Shown here one piece after another: positions 34,038 to 42,452 of a stretch of 64,000 nucleotides of DNA. Each line of letters begins with the position of its first letter. Positions within the stretch are counted from its first letter, which is position 1. The notes under the pieces are model-generated. The model saw only the letters and a program-made list of their open reading frames with translations, did not search any database and was not told the DNA's origin. The translations under genes were made by a program, and so were the position numbers. Source of the stretch: an uncultured Lachnospiraceae bacterium (GTDB lineage Bacteria > Bacillota > Clostridia > Lachnospirales > Lachnospiraceae). The stretch lies in assembly GCA_910588865.1 (NCBI GenBank), contig CAJUSJ010000003.1, positions 40,783 to 104,782 of the forward strand. The letters are read 5' to 3'.

Positions 34038-34607
34038 ATGTTGTGTGAGAGGTGTAAGATCCGCGAGGCGAATATTCAATATACAGAAGTGATCAACGGG
34101 GTGAGGACAGAGCATAATTTCTGTGCCCAGTGTGCCAAGGAGATGGATTTTGGCCAGTATTCCGCTATTTTTGACGGCGAGTTTCCATTAGCCCAGCTGC
34201 TGTCAGGGCTTTTGGGAGGGGAGGTGCCTGTCCAGAAGAAGGACCATCTAAAGCAGATCGTCTGCCCTACCTGCGGCACCACCTATGAGGAGTTTGTCAA
34301 CAACAGCTGTTTCGGGTGCTCGGATTGCTATGGCGTGTTTGACCTGTTGATCCAGGACAATATCAGGCAGCTTCAGGGAAGCGACAGCCATAAGGGGAAG
34401 CGCCCTGTTTATCACAACGGGTCAAAGCCGGAGCTTGAGACAGAGGAGGAGACAGTGCCGGAGAGCCGGGAGGACAGTCTGGAGTCCCAGATCCGTATGT
34501 GGGACCGAAAGCTTAAGGATGCCCTGCGGATGGAAGAGTATGAGACCGCCGCGGTGTGCAGGGATAAGATACGAGAGCTGAAGGAGGGGAATAAAGCGGA
34601 TGCTTAA
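34038..34607 (+). CDS. mcsA: McsA, zinc-finger activator of the McsB arginine kinase
   Basis: A 189-aa protein with the McsA layout. It has two zinc-finger regions, one with CERCKIREANIQYTE and CAQCAKE, the other with CPTCGTTYEEF and CFGCSDC. A C-terminal UVR motif lies near the end (LESQIRMWDRKLKDALRMEE, YETAAVCRDKIRELKE). It binds and activates McsB and helps to deliver substrates to ClpC. The ATG at 34038 follows GGAGG. Its end overlaps the mcsB start by 8 bases. UVR motif plus zinc fingers plus the neighbours make the call secure. Confidence 0.92.
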   Translation: MLCERCKIREANIQYTEVINGVRTEHNFCAQCAKEMDFGQYSAIFDGEFPLAQLLSGLLGGEVPVQKKDHLKQIVCPTCGTTYEEFVNNSCFGCSDCYGVFDLLIQDNIRQLQGSDSHKGKRPVYHNGSKPELETEEETVPESREDSLESQIRMWDRKLKDALRMEEYETAAVCRDKIRELKEGNKADA

Positions 34608-35640
34608 GTGGTTTGAACAGATGGAGCAGGAGTCGGGCAACATCGTGTGCTGCAAGGTGCGCCTTGCCCGGAACTGGTCAGAGTATGTATTTCCTTCCAG
34701 GCTTTCCCAGGACCAGAGCAGAGAGCTTCTGTCCAGGCTCAACGAGGGCTTAAAGGATCTGGGGGACTTGGACGGACGGGACTATGAGTCCGCTTATTTA
34801 AGCGACCTGTCAGAGCTGGACCGGAGAGCCCTTAAGGAGAGGAGGATTCTGAATTCCTCTATTTTGGAGAAAAAGTCTCCCGTGTCCCTTCTGATTACCA
34901 GGGAGGAGGACATCAGCCTGGTGCTCAACGGCATGGATCACATCCGCATCCAGGTCCTGTCCCCGGGGCTGCGCCTGACAGAGGCCCTTAAGACCGCGGA
35001 TCAGATCGATGATTATGTCAATGCCAGGTTTGACTATGCTTTTGATGAAAAATATGGATATCTCACTTCCTTTCCAACCAACATGGGTACCGGGATGAGG
35101 GCCACGGCCATGGTGCATCTGCCGAGCCTGTCCATGGGAAAGAAGTTTCCGGCCATGCTCAATGACATGGGAAGGTTCGGAGTGTCCATCCGGGGGGTTT
35201 ACGGAGAGGGGCGGGAGAACTATGGAGCCCTCTATGAGATCTCCAACCAGAAGACCATGGGGAGAACGGAGAAGGAGCTGACGGACCTGGTGAACAAGGT
35301 GGCTCTCCAGCTTAATGACCAGGAAAACCAGGTGCGGGAGATGAGTCTGAAAAGACACCGCCTGGAGAGAGAGGATGAAGTCTACAAATCCTATGGGGTT
35401 CTGAAATATGCCAGGAGGCTGACCATGAAGGATGCCATGACATTTTTATCTCAGCTCATGTCCGGTGTCTGTGACGGCTTTGTAAAGCTGGAGGAGCCCT
35501 GCCCGGTGTTCCGGCTGATGCTTGGGATCCAGACAGCCAATCTCCAGAAGCTGTCAGACAGGCCTTTGGGAAAAGAGGAGCTGGATATGGCCAGGGCGGC
35601 TTACCTTCGGAGCGAGCTTCCCGGACTTGTAGCCCCATAG
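34600..35640 (+). CDS. mcsB: McsB protein-arginine kinase
   Basis: A 346-aa ATP:guanido phosphotransferase that marks proteins with phosphoarginine for degradation by ClpC-ClpP. The N-terminal substrate region (CCKVRLARNWSEYVFPSRLS) and the nucleotide-binding catalytic domain (LGIQ, GYLTSFPTNMGTGMRATAMV, EREDEVYKSYGVLKYAR) are clear. The position that is Cys in the CPTN motif of phosphagen kinases and in Bacillus McsB is F158 here. The length is normal. The gene overlaps mcsA and is followed by clpC after 25 bases. Confidence 0.92.
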   Translation: MLKWFEQMEQESGNIVCCKVRLARNWSEYVFPSRLSQDQSRELLSRLNEGLKDLGDLDGRDYESAYLSDLSELDRRALKERRILNSSILEKKSPVSLLITREEDISLVLNGMDHIRIQVLSPGLRLTEALKTADQIDDYVNARFDYAFDEKYGYLTSFPTNMGTGMRATAMVHLPSLSMGKKFPAMLNDMGRFGVSIRGVYGEGRENYGALYEISNQKTMGRTEKELTDLVNKVALQLNDQENQVREMSLKRHRLEREDEVYKSYGVLKYARRLTMKDAMTFLSQLMSGVCDGFVKLEEPCPVFRLMLGIQTANLQKLSDRPLGKEELDMARAAYLRSELPGLVAP

Positions 35641-35665
35641 ATGAGAAAGAGGAGGAAGAACTGTT

Positions 35666-38113
35666 ATGATAGACCGTTTCACAGAAAAGGCCAGGGAAGC
35701 CATTGGGCTGGCCATAGACGCGGCGGAGTCCCTGGGCCACACCTATGTAGGCACTGAGCATCTGCTCATCGGCCTTCTCAAGGAGGGAACCGGAGCCGCG
35801 GCCCGGGTGCTGGACCAGTGCGGGGTCAAGGAGGAGAAGGTGATGGAGCTGGTGAGCCAGCTGATCACCCCCGGCCAGGCGGTCCGCATGGCGGAGAGGA
35901 ACACTTACACCCCCAGTGCCAGGAGGGTAATTGAGAACAGCTACAGGGAGGCGGTAAGGTTCAAGGCACCTCTTATCGGCACTGAGCATCTCCTGATCGC
36001 CATCATACGGGAGAACGACTGTGTGGCCTCGCGGCTGCTGAACACCATGGGGATCAGCATTCAGAAGATGTATGTGGACCTTCTCTCCGCCATGGGGGAG
36101 GATGCCTCCGCGGGCCGGGAGGAGCTGCAGGCGGGAAGGCCTGTGAGAGGAAGGACAGCCACAACCACCCTGGATAATTACAGCCGGGATTTAACGGCAC
36201 TGGCCAGGGAAGGAAAGCTGGACCCGGTGATCGGAAGAGAGAGAGAGATTCAGAGGGTTATCCAGATCTTAAGCCGCAGGACCAAGAACAACCCCTGCCT
36301 CATAGGAGAGCCAGGGGTGGGAAAGACCGCTGTGGTGGAAGGCCTGGCACAGATGATCGCCGCGGGCGATGTGCCGGAGACCATTGCCCAGAAGAGGGTC
36401 ATGACCCTGGATCTGTCCGGAATGGTGGCAGGCTCCAAGTACCGGGGAGAATTTGAGGAGAGGATCAAGAGGGTCCTGGCAGAGGTGATGGAGGATGGGG
36501 AGGTTCTTCTGTTCATTGACGAGATCCACACCATCATCGGCGCGGGAGGAGCGGAAGGCGCCATAGACGCCTCCAATATCTTAAAGCCGTCTCTCGCGAG
36601 AGGAGAGATCCAGCTCATCGGCGCCACCACCATTGAGGAGTACCGCAAATACATTGAGAAGGATTCCGCCCTGGAGCGCCGTTTCCAGCCAGTGACAGTG
36701 GAGGAACCCACCGAGGAAGAAACCTTTGAGATTTTAAAGGGCCTGCGGGGACAGTATGAGGAGCACCACAGGGTTCAGATTACCGACGACGCGTTAAAGG
36801 CGGCGGTGAAGCTTTCCGCCCGGTATATTAATGACCGGTTCCTTCCGGATAAGGCGATCGACTTGATCGATGAGGCTTCCTCCAAGCTGCGCCTGACCAG
36901 TTTTGTGGAGCCTGCCCAGATCAAGGAACTGGAACAGGAGATCGAAAACCTGGAGAAGCAGAAAGAAGCCGCGATCAAGGCGGAGGCCTACGAGAAGGCG
37001 GGAGACATTAAGAAGAAGCAACAGAAGAGGCGGGAGAAGATCGAGAAGGTCCGGGACAAGTGGCAGAAGGAGAAAAAAAGCCGCAGGCTGATCGTAGGTG
37101 AAAATGAGATCGCGGATGTGGTGTCCGGCTGGACCAAGATCCCTGTAAAGAAGCTGGAGGAGGAAGAGTCGGAGAGGCTTAAGAAGCTGGAGTCCATCCT
37201 TCACGAGAGGGTGGTAGGCCAGGATGAGGCGGTTACTGCTGTGGCAAAGGCCATCCGCCGGGGCCGGGTAGGCTTAAAGGATCCCAAACGCCCCATTGGC
37301 TCCTTCCTGTTCTTAGGCCCCACAGGCGTGGGCAAGACCGAGCTGTGCAAGGCTCTGGCAGAGGCCATGTTCGGCACAGAGAACGCCCTGATCCGGGTTG
37401 ATATGTCCGAGTACATGGAGAAGCACAGCGTGTCCAAGATGATCGGTTCGCCGCCAGGATATGTGGGATATGACGAGGGCGGCCAGCTCAGCGAGAAGGT
37501 AAGGCGCAATCCCTACTCCGTGATCCTGTTTGACGAGATCGAGAAGGCTCATCCCGATGTGTTCAACATCCTTTTGCAGGTGCTGGATGACGGCCATATC
37601 ACAGACGCCCAGGGCCGGAAGATCAATTTTAAGAATACCATCCTGATCATGACCTCCAACGCGGGAGCGGAGAACATCATATCTCCAAAGCGTCTGGGAT
37701 TTGTGTCCGTGGACGATGAGCAGGAGAATTACCGATTCATGAAGGACAGGGTCATGGAGGAGGTCAAGAGGATCTTTAAGCCGGAGTTCATCAACCGAAT
37801 TGACGAGGTGATGGTGTTCCATCCCCTGAACAAAGAGAACATGAAGGATATCGTGTCCATTATGCTTGGAACCATCAGCAAGAGAACCAAGCAGCAGATG
37901 GGAATTTCCCTCCATGTGACAGAAGACGGCAGGGAATACCTGATCGAGAAAGGCTATGACCCCAAATACGGTGCCCGTCCTTTAAGGAGGACCATCCAGA
38001 GCCTGGTAGAGGACCGTCTCGCGGAGCAGATTTTAGACGGAGCCGTGAAAGAAGGGGACCAGGTAGAGGTGGCCAAAGGGGAAGAAGGGCTTTTGTTTGC
38101 CGCCCAAAACTAA
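35666..38113 (+). CDS. clpC: ClpC AAA+ unfoldase
   Basis: An 815-aa Hsp100 chaperone of the ClpCP protease. It has an N-terminal double Clp repeat (about 1-145) and AAA1 with Walker A GEPGVGKT at 214-221. The middle domain carries a UVR motif (about 415-470). AAA2 has Walker A GPTGVGKT at 551-558 and VGYDEGGQLSEKVRR, followed by a D2-small domain. It recognises phosphoarginine-tagged or adaptor-bound proteins and feeds them to ClpP, which is not encoded here. The ATG follows AAGAGGAGG. It is the last gene of the GntR-mcsA-mcsB-clpC unit. Confidence 0.96.
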   Translation: MIDRFTEKAREAIGLAIDAAESLGHTYVGTEHLLIGLLKEGTGAAARVLDQCGVKEEKVMELVSQLITPGQAVRMAERNTYTPSARRVIENSYREAVRFKAPLIGTEHLLIAIIRENDCVASRLLNTMGISIQKMYVDLLSAMGEDASAGREELQAGRPVRGRTATTTLDNYSRDLTALAREGKLDPVIGREREIQRVIQILSRRTKNNPCLIGEPGVGKTAVVEGLAQMIAAGDVPETIAQKRVMTLDLSGMVAGSKYRGEFEERIKRVLAEVMEDGEVLLFIDEIHTIIGAGGAEGAIDASNILKPSLARGEIQLIGATTIEEYRKYIEKDSALERRFQPVTVEEPTEEETFEILKGLRGQYEEHHRVQITDDALKAAVKLSARYINDRFLPDKAIDLIDEASSKLRLTSFVEPAQIKELEQEIENLEKQKEAAIKAEAYEKAGDIKKKQQKRREKIEKVRDKWQKEKKSRRLIVGENEIADVVSGWTKIPVKKLEEEESERLKKLESILHERVVGQDEAVTAVAKAIRRGRVGLKDPKRPIGSFLFLGPTGVGKTELCKALAEAMFGTENALIRVDMSEYMEKHSVSKMIGSPPGYVGYDEGGQLSEKVRRNPYSVILFDEIEKAHPDVFNILLQVLDDGHITDAQGRKINFKNTILIMTSNAGAENIISPKRLGFVSVDDEQENYRFMKDRVMEEVKRIFKPEFINRIDEVMVFHPLNKENMKDIVSIMLGTISKRTKQQMGISLHVTEDGREYLIEKGYDPKYGARPLRRTIQSLVEDRLAEQILDGAVKEGDQVEVAKGEEGLLFAAQN

Positions 38114-38116
38114 CAG

Positions 38117-38145
38117 TTGTCAGAACGGGGATTATGGGTTATAAT
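38117..38145 (+). promoter_or_regulatory. Promoter of the small conserved gene and radA
   Basis: TTGTCA (38117-38122), a 17-base spacer and TATAAT (38140-38145). The leader then contains a hairpin at 38161-38185 (GGAAAACGCC / GGGCGTTTCC) followed by A residues, so it looks like a 5' stem rather than a terminator. Confidence 0.75.
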
Positions 38146-38213
38146 CCATTCATGATTACAGGAAAACGCCTTTTGGGGCGTTTCCAAAAACACACCATCA
38201 GGAGGAAAAAACC

Positions 38214-38627
38214 ATGCCGGTTATTGAAGAATTGATCCGGTCTGAAGCCGACGGAAGCATCAGTTTCGGAAACAACAAGTTAAACAAAAAGTCCAAATTA
38301 GACAATTTTGAGCATAAAGGCGACTTGTACAAAGTTAAGACTTACAGCGAGATCACCAAGCTGGAGCGCAACGGTATGTTTGTATACGAGTCTGTTCCGG
38401 GGACAGCGGTTACCGGCTTTGTGGCGGCGGACTGGGGCGTCGAGTTTCAGGTAGAGGGAGACAAGGACGTGCAGATCACGGTTCAGCTTGAGGATGACAC
38501 AGAGTACACGGTTACCGTGGACGGCGTATCCGCGGGCGGCATGACAACCAATATGAGCGGCAAGCTGAATGTGAGCGTGGAACTGAGCGAAGGAGTCACC
38601 GCCAAAGTGCGTATTGAGAAGAGATAG
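38214..38627 (+). CDS. Small conserved Lachnospiraceae protein (often labelled endosialidase-like)
   Basis: A 137-aa soluble protein. It is predicted beta-rich with alternating hydrophobic residues (KVKTYSEITKLERNGMFVYE, VTGFVAADWGVEFQVEG). The C-terminal part repeats short strand motifs (VQITVQLEDDTEYTVTVDG, LNVSVELSEGVTAKVRIEK). There is no signal peptide. Databases often name this family endosialidase, but no sialidase active-site features are visible, so I do not assign an enzyme activity. It ends one base before the radA start and has a good promoter, so radA is probably co-transcribed. Confidence 0.75.
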   Translation: MPVIEELIRSEADGSISFGNNKLNKKSKLDNFEHKGDLYKVKTYSEITKLERNGMFVYESVPGTAVTGFVAADWGVEFQVEGDKDVQITVQLEDDTEYTVTVDGVSAGGMTTNMSGKLNVSVELSEGVTAKVRIEKR

Positions 38628-39998
38628 ATGGCAAAAGCAAAGACAACCGCGTTTTTCTGCAAAGAATGCGGATATGAATCCGCGAAATGGATGGGTCAGT
38701 GCCCGGCCTGCGGAGAGTGGAACACCTTGGTGGAAGAGCCTGTGGCTCCCAAGTCCGGTTCCTCCTCTCAGGCCAGACGCCCCGGCCCCCTGATAAAGTC
38801 AAAACCAGCTCTGCTGTCTGAGATCTCCATTGAGGAAAAGGACCGGGTGACCACAGGCTATCAGGAGCTTGACCGGGTTTTGGGGGGCGGAGTGGTATCC
38901 GGGTCCCTGGTGCTGGTAGGCGGCGACCCGGGCATCGGCAAATCCACCCTGCTTTTACAGGTGTGCCGGAACTTGTCGGCCACCGGCCAGAAGGTCCTGT
39001 ATATCTCAGGAGAAGAGTCCTTGAAACAGATCAAGCTCCGGGCCAACCGGGTGGGCCAGGTGACGGGAGACTTAAAGTTTCTCTGTGAGACCAGCTTGGA
39101 CCATATCCAGGAGATCATCTCCGGGGAAAAGCCGGACATTGTGATTATTGATTCCATCCAGACCATGTACAGAGAGGAGATCTCCTCGGCCCCGGGAAGC
39201 GTCAGCCAGGTGAGAGAGTCCACGAACCTGCTGATGCAGATCGCCAAGGGTGAGGGGATCACCATCTTTATTGTGGGCCATGTGACCAAGGAAGGAGTGG
39301 TGGCTGGTCCCAGGGTATTAGAGCACATGGTTGACACGGTTCTATATTTTGAGGGTGACCGTCACGCTTCCTACAGGATTCTCCGGGGGGTGAAGAACCG
39401 CTTCGGGTCCACCAATGAGATCGGGGTCTTTGAGATGAGAGAGCAGGGCCTTGTGGAGGTGGAGAATCCTTCAGAGTTCATGCTGTCCGGTCGGCCGGAA
39501 GGCGCGTCAGGGGCAGTGGTGGCCTGCGCCATGGAGGGAACCAGACCTATTCTTTTGGAAGTCCAGGCCTTAGTGACCCAGAGCAATCTGGGAATTCCCA
39601 GGAGAACAGCCGCGGGGACGGACTACAATCGGGTCAACCTTCTCATGGCGGTGCTGGAAAAACGGTGTCACTATGAGATGTCCCGCTACGACGCCTATGT
39701 GAACATCGCCGGAGGCATGAGGATGAATGAGCCGGCCCTGGATCTGTCCATTATCATGGCCCTGGTGTCCAGCTTAAAGGACCGCCCTGTGGACGAAAAG
39801 ACCATTGTGTTCGGTGAGGTGGGCTTATCCGGTGAGGTCCGGGCCGTGTCCATGGCCCAGCAGAGGGTCAATGAGGCGGTAAAATTAGGCTTTGAGGCCT
39901 GTGTTCTCCCCAAGATCTGTCTGGACAAGATGAAGAAAAATGACCAGATCCGGCTTATAGGAGTGAGCAATGTGAGAGAGGCCATGGGAATTTTGTGA
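38628..39998 (+). CDS. radA: RadA DNA repair / branch-migration protein
   Basis: A 456-aa protein. It has an N-terminal C4 zinc finger (FCKECGYESAKWMGQCPACG), a RecA-like ATPase (Walker A GGDPGIGKST; LYISGEES) and the RadA-specific KNRFGSTNEIGVFEM motif. The C-terminal Lon-protease-like domain contains DLSIIMALVSS and VGLSGEVR. It processes recombination intermediates with RecA. Its ATG directly follows the upstream stop codon, with GAGAAGAG as the ribosome-binding site. Confidence 0.95.
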   Translation: MAKAKTTAFFCKECGYESAKWMGQCPACGEWNTLVEEPVAPKSGSSSQARRPGPLIKSKPALLSEISIEEKDRVTTGYQELDRVLGGGVVSGSLVLVGGDPGIGKSTLLLQVCRNLSATGQKVLYISGEESLKQIKLRANRVGQVTGDLKFLCETSLDHIQEIISGEKPDIVIIDSIQTMYREEISSAPGSVSQVRESTNLLMQIAKGEGITIFIVGHVTKEGVVAGPRVLEHMVDTVLYFEGDRHASYRILRGVKNRFGSTNEIGVFEMREQGLVEVENPSEFMLSGRPEGASGAVVACAMEGTRPILLEVQALVTQSNLGIPRRTAAGTDYNRVNLLMAVLEKRCHYEMSRYDAYVNIAGGMRMNEPALDLSIIMALVSSLKDRPVDEKTIVFGEVGLSGEVRAVSMAQQRVNEAVKLGFEACVLPKICLDKMKKNDQIRLIGVSNVREAMGIL

Positions 39999-40004
39999 TA
40001 TGTC

Positions 40005-40033
40005 TTGACTTATATAGATAACCGATATATAAT
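40005..40033 (+). promoter_or_regulatory. Promoter of the PadR operon with operator-like spacer
   Basis: TTGACT (40005-40010), a 17-base spacer and TATAAT (40028-40033). The spacer and -10 contain TATATAGATAA and GATATATA, which echo the palindrome at 40159-40177. It lies about 235 bases before the start codon, so a long leader is made. Confidence 0.7.
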
Positions 40034-40069
40034 GAGAGCAGGTTAAAGGCAAAAAGCCATTGTGATCAG

Positions 40070-40128
40070 ATTTCGCCGCGGCGGGGATGAGGGGTATGAT
40101 ACCCTGGTGACCCCGCCCCGGCGGGAAA
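40070..40128 (+). other. Long GC-rich hairpin in the PadR leader
   Basis: TTTCGCCGCGGCGGGG (40070-40085) pairs with CCCCGCCCCGGCGGGAAA, with an inner GGGTAT/ATACCC stem. A run of ten T follows 17-26 bases later at 40145-40154. It may be an attenuator or a structured 5' UTR. The distance to the T-tract is larger than in a normal terminator. Confidence 0.5.
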
Positions 40129-40158
40129 TGGCAGGGAAGAAATTTTTTTTTAAGCAGA

Positions 40159-40177
40159 TATATAGATTATCTATATA
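40159..40177. promoter_or_regulatory. Perfect palindrome, likely PadR operator
   Basis: TATATAGA-TTA-TCTATATA is a perfect 19-bp inverted repeat about 90 bases before padR. PadR-family proteins often bind such AT-rich palindromes. A partial match lies in the promoter spacer at 40011-40031. Confidence 0.6.
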
Positions 40178-40266
40178 TAAAATCCTGTCTGTAAGCTTCC
40201 CATGGGGATGCGGCTGGGATCCATGGCCTGGTCTGAAGCCATTTCACAGAGAAAGGAGATGTCAGC

Positions 40267-40608
40267 TTGGTATTTGACAAAAATCAGCTGTCCGGCAACA
40301 CAGCCATGCTGCTTTTGCAGCTTCTCTCGGAGAGGGACATGTACGGCTATGAGATGATCGAGGTGCTGGGGGAGAGGACAGACAATGTGTTTGAACTGAA
40401 AGCAGGGACCCTCTACCCCCTGCTCCACGGGCTGGAGGACAAGGATCAGCTTCTGTCCTATGAGAAGGAGGCGGGCGGAAAGACCCGCAGGTACTACCGG
40501 ATCACCGGAGAGGGGAAGAAGGCGCTGAAGAGGAAAAAGAAGGAGTGGGAAACCTACGAGAAGGCGGTAGCCCAGGTGATCGGAGGGGAAGCTTATGGAA
40601 ATGGATAA
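40267..40608 (+). CDS. PadR-family transcriptional regulator
   Basis: A 113-aa winged-helix protein that starts at TTG behind AAAGGAG. It has the PadR core (MLLLQLLSERDMYGYEMIEV, FELKAGTLYPLLHGLEDKDQ, LLSYEKEAGGKTRRYYRITG) and a short C-terminal helix as in group 2 members. It overlaps the HAAS/SEDS gene by 14 bases. PadR plus HAAS-domain membrane proteins are a recurrent Firmicutes pair in which the regulator represses the membrane gene. Confidence 0.9.
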   Translation: MVFDKNQLSGNTAMLLLQLLSERDMYGYEMIEVLGERTDNVFELKAGTLYPLLHGLEDKDQLLSYEKEAGGKTRRYYRITGEGKKALKRKKKEWETYEKAVAQVIGGEAYGNG

Positions 40609-42016
40609 GTATTTGGATATGGTCTCAGCCCAGATCCGCGACAACCGTGCCAGGGCTATGGCGGTGAAAGAACTCCGGGATCACATGGAGGATCAGGCGG
40701 CAGCCTGCGAGGCGGAGGGGATGACAAGGGAGGAGGCTGTCAGGGAGGCGGCGCGGCAGATGGGGGACCCGGTTACGGCAGGGGTAGAGCTGGATCGGAT
40801 CCACCGGCCGAAGATGGAGTGGCGGCTGTTTTTCTGGATCCTGGCCTTCAGCATCCTGGGGCTGTTCCTCCAATATGTCTGCTTTTACGGCATAGGGCAG
40901 GCTGGGGGAAATACCATGGAATATTTTGTCAGGCAGTGCTGGTACACGCTGTCAGGCATTGGGATCATGGCGGCGGTGTGTCTGTGGGATTACAGTATTC
41001 TTGGAAAGCATCCAGAGCTTTCGGGGACCTGCTTTTTGGGAATCATCGGGATCAGCGGTGTGTCAGGGATCCTTCCCATGATGAACGGCGGGTATCCTTA
41101 TCTGAAGTGTCTTATGTATCTCTTCGTCCCTCTGTACGCTGGGATTCTCTACAGCAACAGGGGAAAAGGTTATCTGGGAATGGGAATCAGCACTGTCTGG
41201 ATAGGAGTCGCCTTTGGAGTGGCGGCAGGAATCATAGGGGGAGGTATCAGTGTCACAGGAGACGCTCTGGCAGTGTGTACGGTCATGTTTTTCGCTGCCG
41301 TGGGAGGAGAGTGGTTTGGAGTTCCAAGAAAAAAAGGTTTTGCGGCGGCGGGCTGCGTCTTTGCGGCCGCGGCGGTCCTGATGATAGCCAATCTGAAGGG
41401 TTATCAGATCGCGAGGCTTCAGGCGTTCTTTCACCCCGAAGACTTTGCCCAGACCGCGGGATATCACATCAGCCAGATTCGGAAGATCGCTTCCTGCCTC
41501 TCCTTTAACCAAAACAGTTACCAGATCCTGGAGCAGAAGGGGCTTTTGGATTTTTGGAACCATGCCTCGATTCAAAACCAGTACATGATCCTTCAATCCG
41601 CCGTGGTTTTGGGACTTGCCAAAACCATAGGAGTGTGCGGGCTTTACGGGCTGTTTTTCCTCTATCTGTTTTTCATGGCAGCCAGGGAGAAGAACCGTCT
41701 GGGAAGGATGGCTGCCTTCGGCTGTACCCTGCTGCTGGCTCTGGAGACGGTGAGGAATGTGATGTACAATTTTGGCCTGGACTTAAGCTCCACAGCGGGG
41801 ATCCCCTTTTTCTCCTATGGAAGGCTCCACACACTGACCGTCTACGGGCTTCTTGGGATTCTCCTGAGCATTTACCGCCACCGGAATCTGGTGTGGGACA
41901 TCCCGGCGGTGAGAAGAGGGACGGATGGGGGGGTAAAGATTGGGAATTATGTGATCCGGGTGGAGAAGGACGAGAAGTTATCCTCTGGAACAGCGGGCCA
42001 GGTGACAAAGGTTTAA
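40595..42016 (+). CDS. HAAS-domain SEDS (FtsW/RodA/SpoVE-like) protein lacking the catalytic Asp
   Basis: A 473-aa protein. Residues 1-80 are a permease-prefix/HAAS segment (YLDMVSAQIRDNRARAMAVK, MTREEAVREAARQMGDPVTA). Then come about ten transmembrane helices with SEDS landmarks: RLQAFFHPEDF, a long extracytoplasmic loop, and GIPFFSYGR near the end. In active SEDS polymerases the loop leads into (H)TDFIF; here it reads SIQNQYMILQS, putting Q329 in place of the catalytic Asp. The role in peptidoglycan synthesis is therefore doubtful; it may be regulatory. It is translationally coupled to padR. Confidence 0.8.
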   Translation: MEMDKYLDMVSAQIRDNRARAMAVKELRDHMEDQAAACEAEGMTREEAVREAARQMGDPVTAGVELDRIHRPKMEWRLFFWILAFSILGLFLQYVCFYGIGQAGGNTMEYFVRQCWYTLSGIGIMAAVCLWDYSILGKHPELSGTCFLGIIGISGVSGILPMMNGGYPYLKCLMYLFVPLYAGILYSNRGKGYLGMGISTVWIGVAFGVAAGIIGGGISVTGDALAVCTVMFFAAVGGEWFGVPRKKGFAAAGCVFAAAAVLMIANLKGYQIARLQAFFHPEDFAQTAGYHISQIRKIASCLSFNQNSYQILEQKGLLDFWNHASIQNQYMILQSAVVLGLAKTIGVCGLYGLFFLYLFFMAAREKNRLGRMAAFGCTLLLALETVRNVMYNFGLDLSSTAGIPFFSYGRLHTLTVYGLLGILLSIYRHRNLVWDIPAVRRGTDGGVKIGNYVIRVEKDEKLSSGTAGQVTKV

Positions 42017-42058
42017 GGTAATAGCCCTGTCCCATGGGGGCCAGGCTGGATAAAAATC

Positions 42059-42128
42059 GAGTAGGGGAGATCCTTCCCCTACTTGATGTGCCCAGACGGG
42101 GCCCCTTTAACGGCCATATACCTCTGCC
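42059..42128 (-). repeat. Interspersed double-hairpin repeat, copy B (inverted)
   Basis: Read on the minus strand it begins GGCAGAGGTATATGGCCGTT, continues AAAGGGGCCCCG, and ends with the stem AGTAGGGGA..TCCCCTACT. It matches copies A (18848-18921) and C (56383-56458). It lies between the SEDS gene and tRNA-Trp. Confidence 0.7.
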
Positions 42129-42142
42129 TTATGTATAAAAAA

Positions 42143-42164
42143 AGACACATCTTTCCATGTGTCT
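42143..42164 (-). terminator. Terminator of tRNA-Trp
   Basis: On the minus strand AGACACAT and ATGTGTCT form an 8-bp stem with a 6-base loop, followed by seven T. Confidence 0.85.
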
Positions 42165-42175
42165 CATAAAATCAA

Positions 42176-42246
42176 CAGGGGAAGAGGGGCTCGAACCCCC
42201 ATCTACGGTTTTGGAGACCGCTGCTCTACCATTGAACTATTCCCCT
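42176..42246 (-). tRNA. tRNA-Trp (CCA anticodon)
   Basis: The minus strand forms a complete cloverleaf. The acceptor stem is AGGGGAA / TTCCCCT with discriminator G. The D-arm has AGTTCAATGGTAGA. The anticodon stem GCGGT / ACCGT has loop CTCCAAA, giving CCA. The T-arm is GGGGGTTCGAGCCCCTC. CCA is not encoded. Confidence 0.93.
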
Positions 42247-42277
42247 ATATATGGCTTGTCTGCTAAGCACGAAATAT

Positions 42278-42306
42278 AATATACCACATATGACAGCGAA
42301 TGTCAA
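42278..42306 (-). promoter_or_regulatory. Promoter of tRNA-Trp
   Basis: On the minus strand TTGACA, a 17-base spacer and TATATT, 31 bases before the tRNA. Confidence 0.75.
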
Positions 42307-42452
42307 CTTATTTTTTTAAAAAAATTTGTTGTCGCCTTGTGCGTAAAAAGAAAGTATGATATTCTTATTTACAGTACAAAGGGCTGCTGCTTTCCAGTGA
42401 TCTGGCAGGTGGCGGGGGCATGTTGACGCGTTTTTATATTAGGAGGATGAGG

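Noticed and set aside
36903..37091. Arg/Ser-rich plus-strand frame inside clpC
   Set aside because: It is a frame shadow of the charged middle domain of ClpC.
38161..38185. Hairpin after clpC as an intrinsic terminator
   Set aside because: It is followed by A residues rather than T and lies downstream of a strong promoter, so it is part of the next gene's leader.
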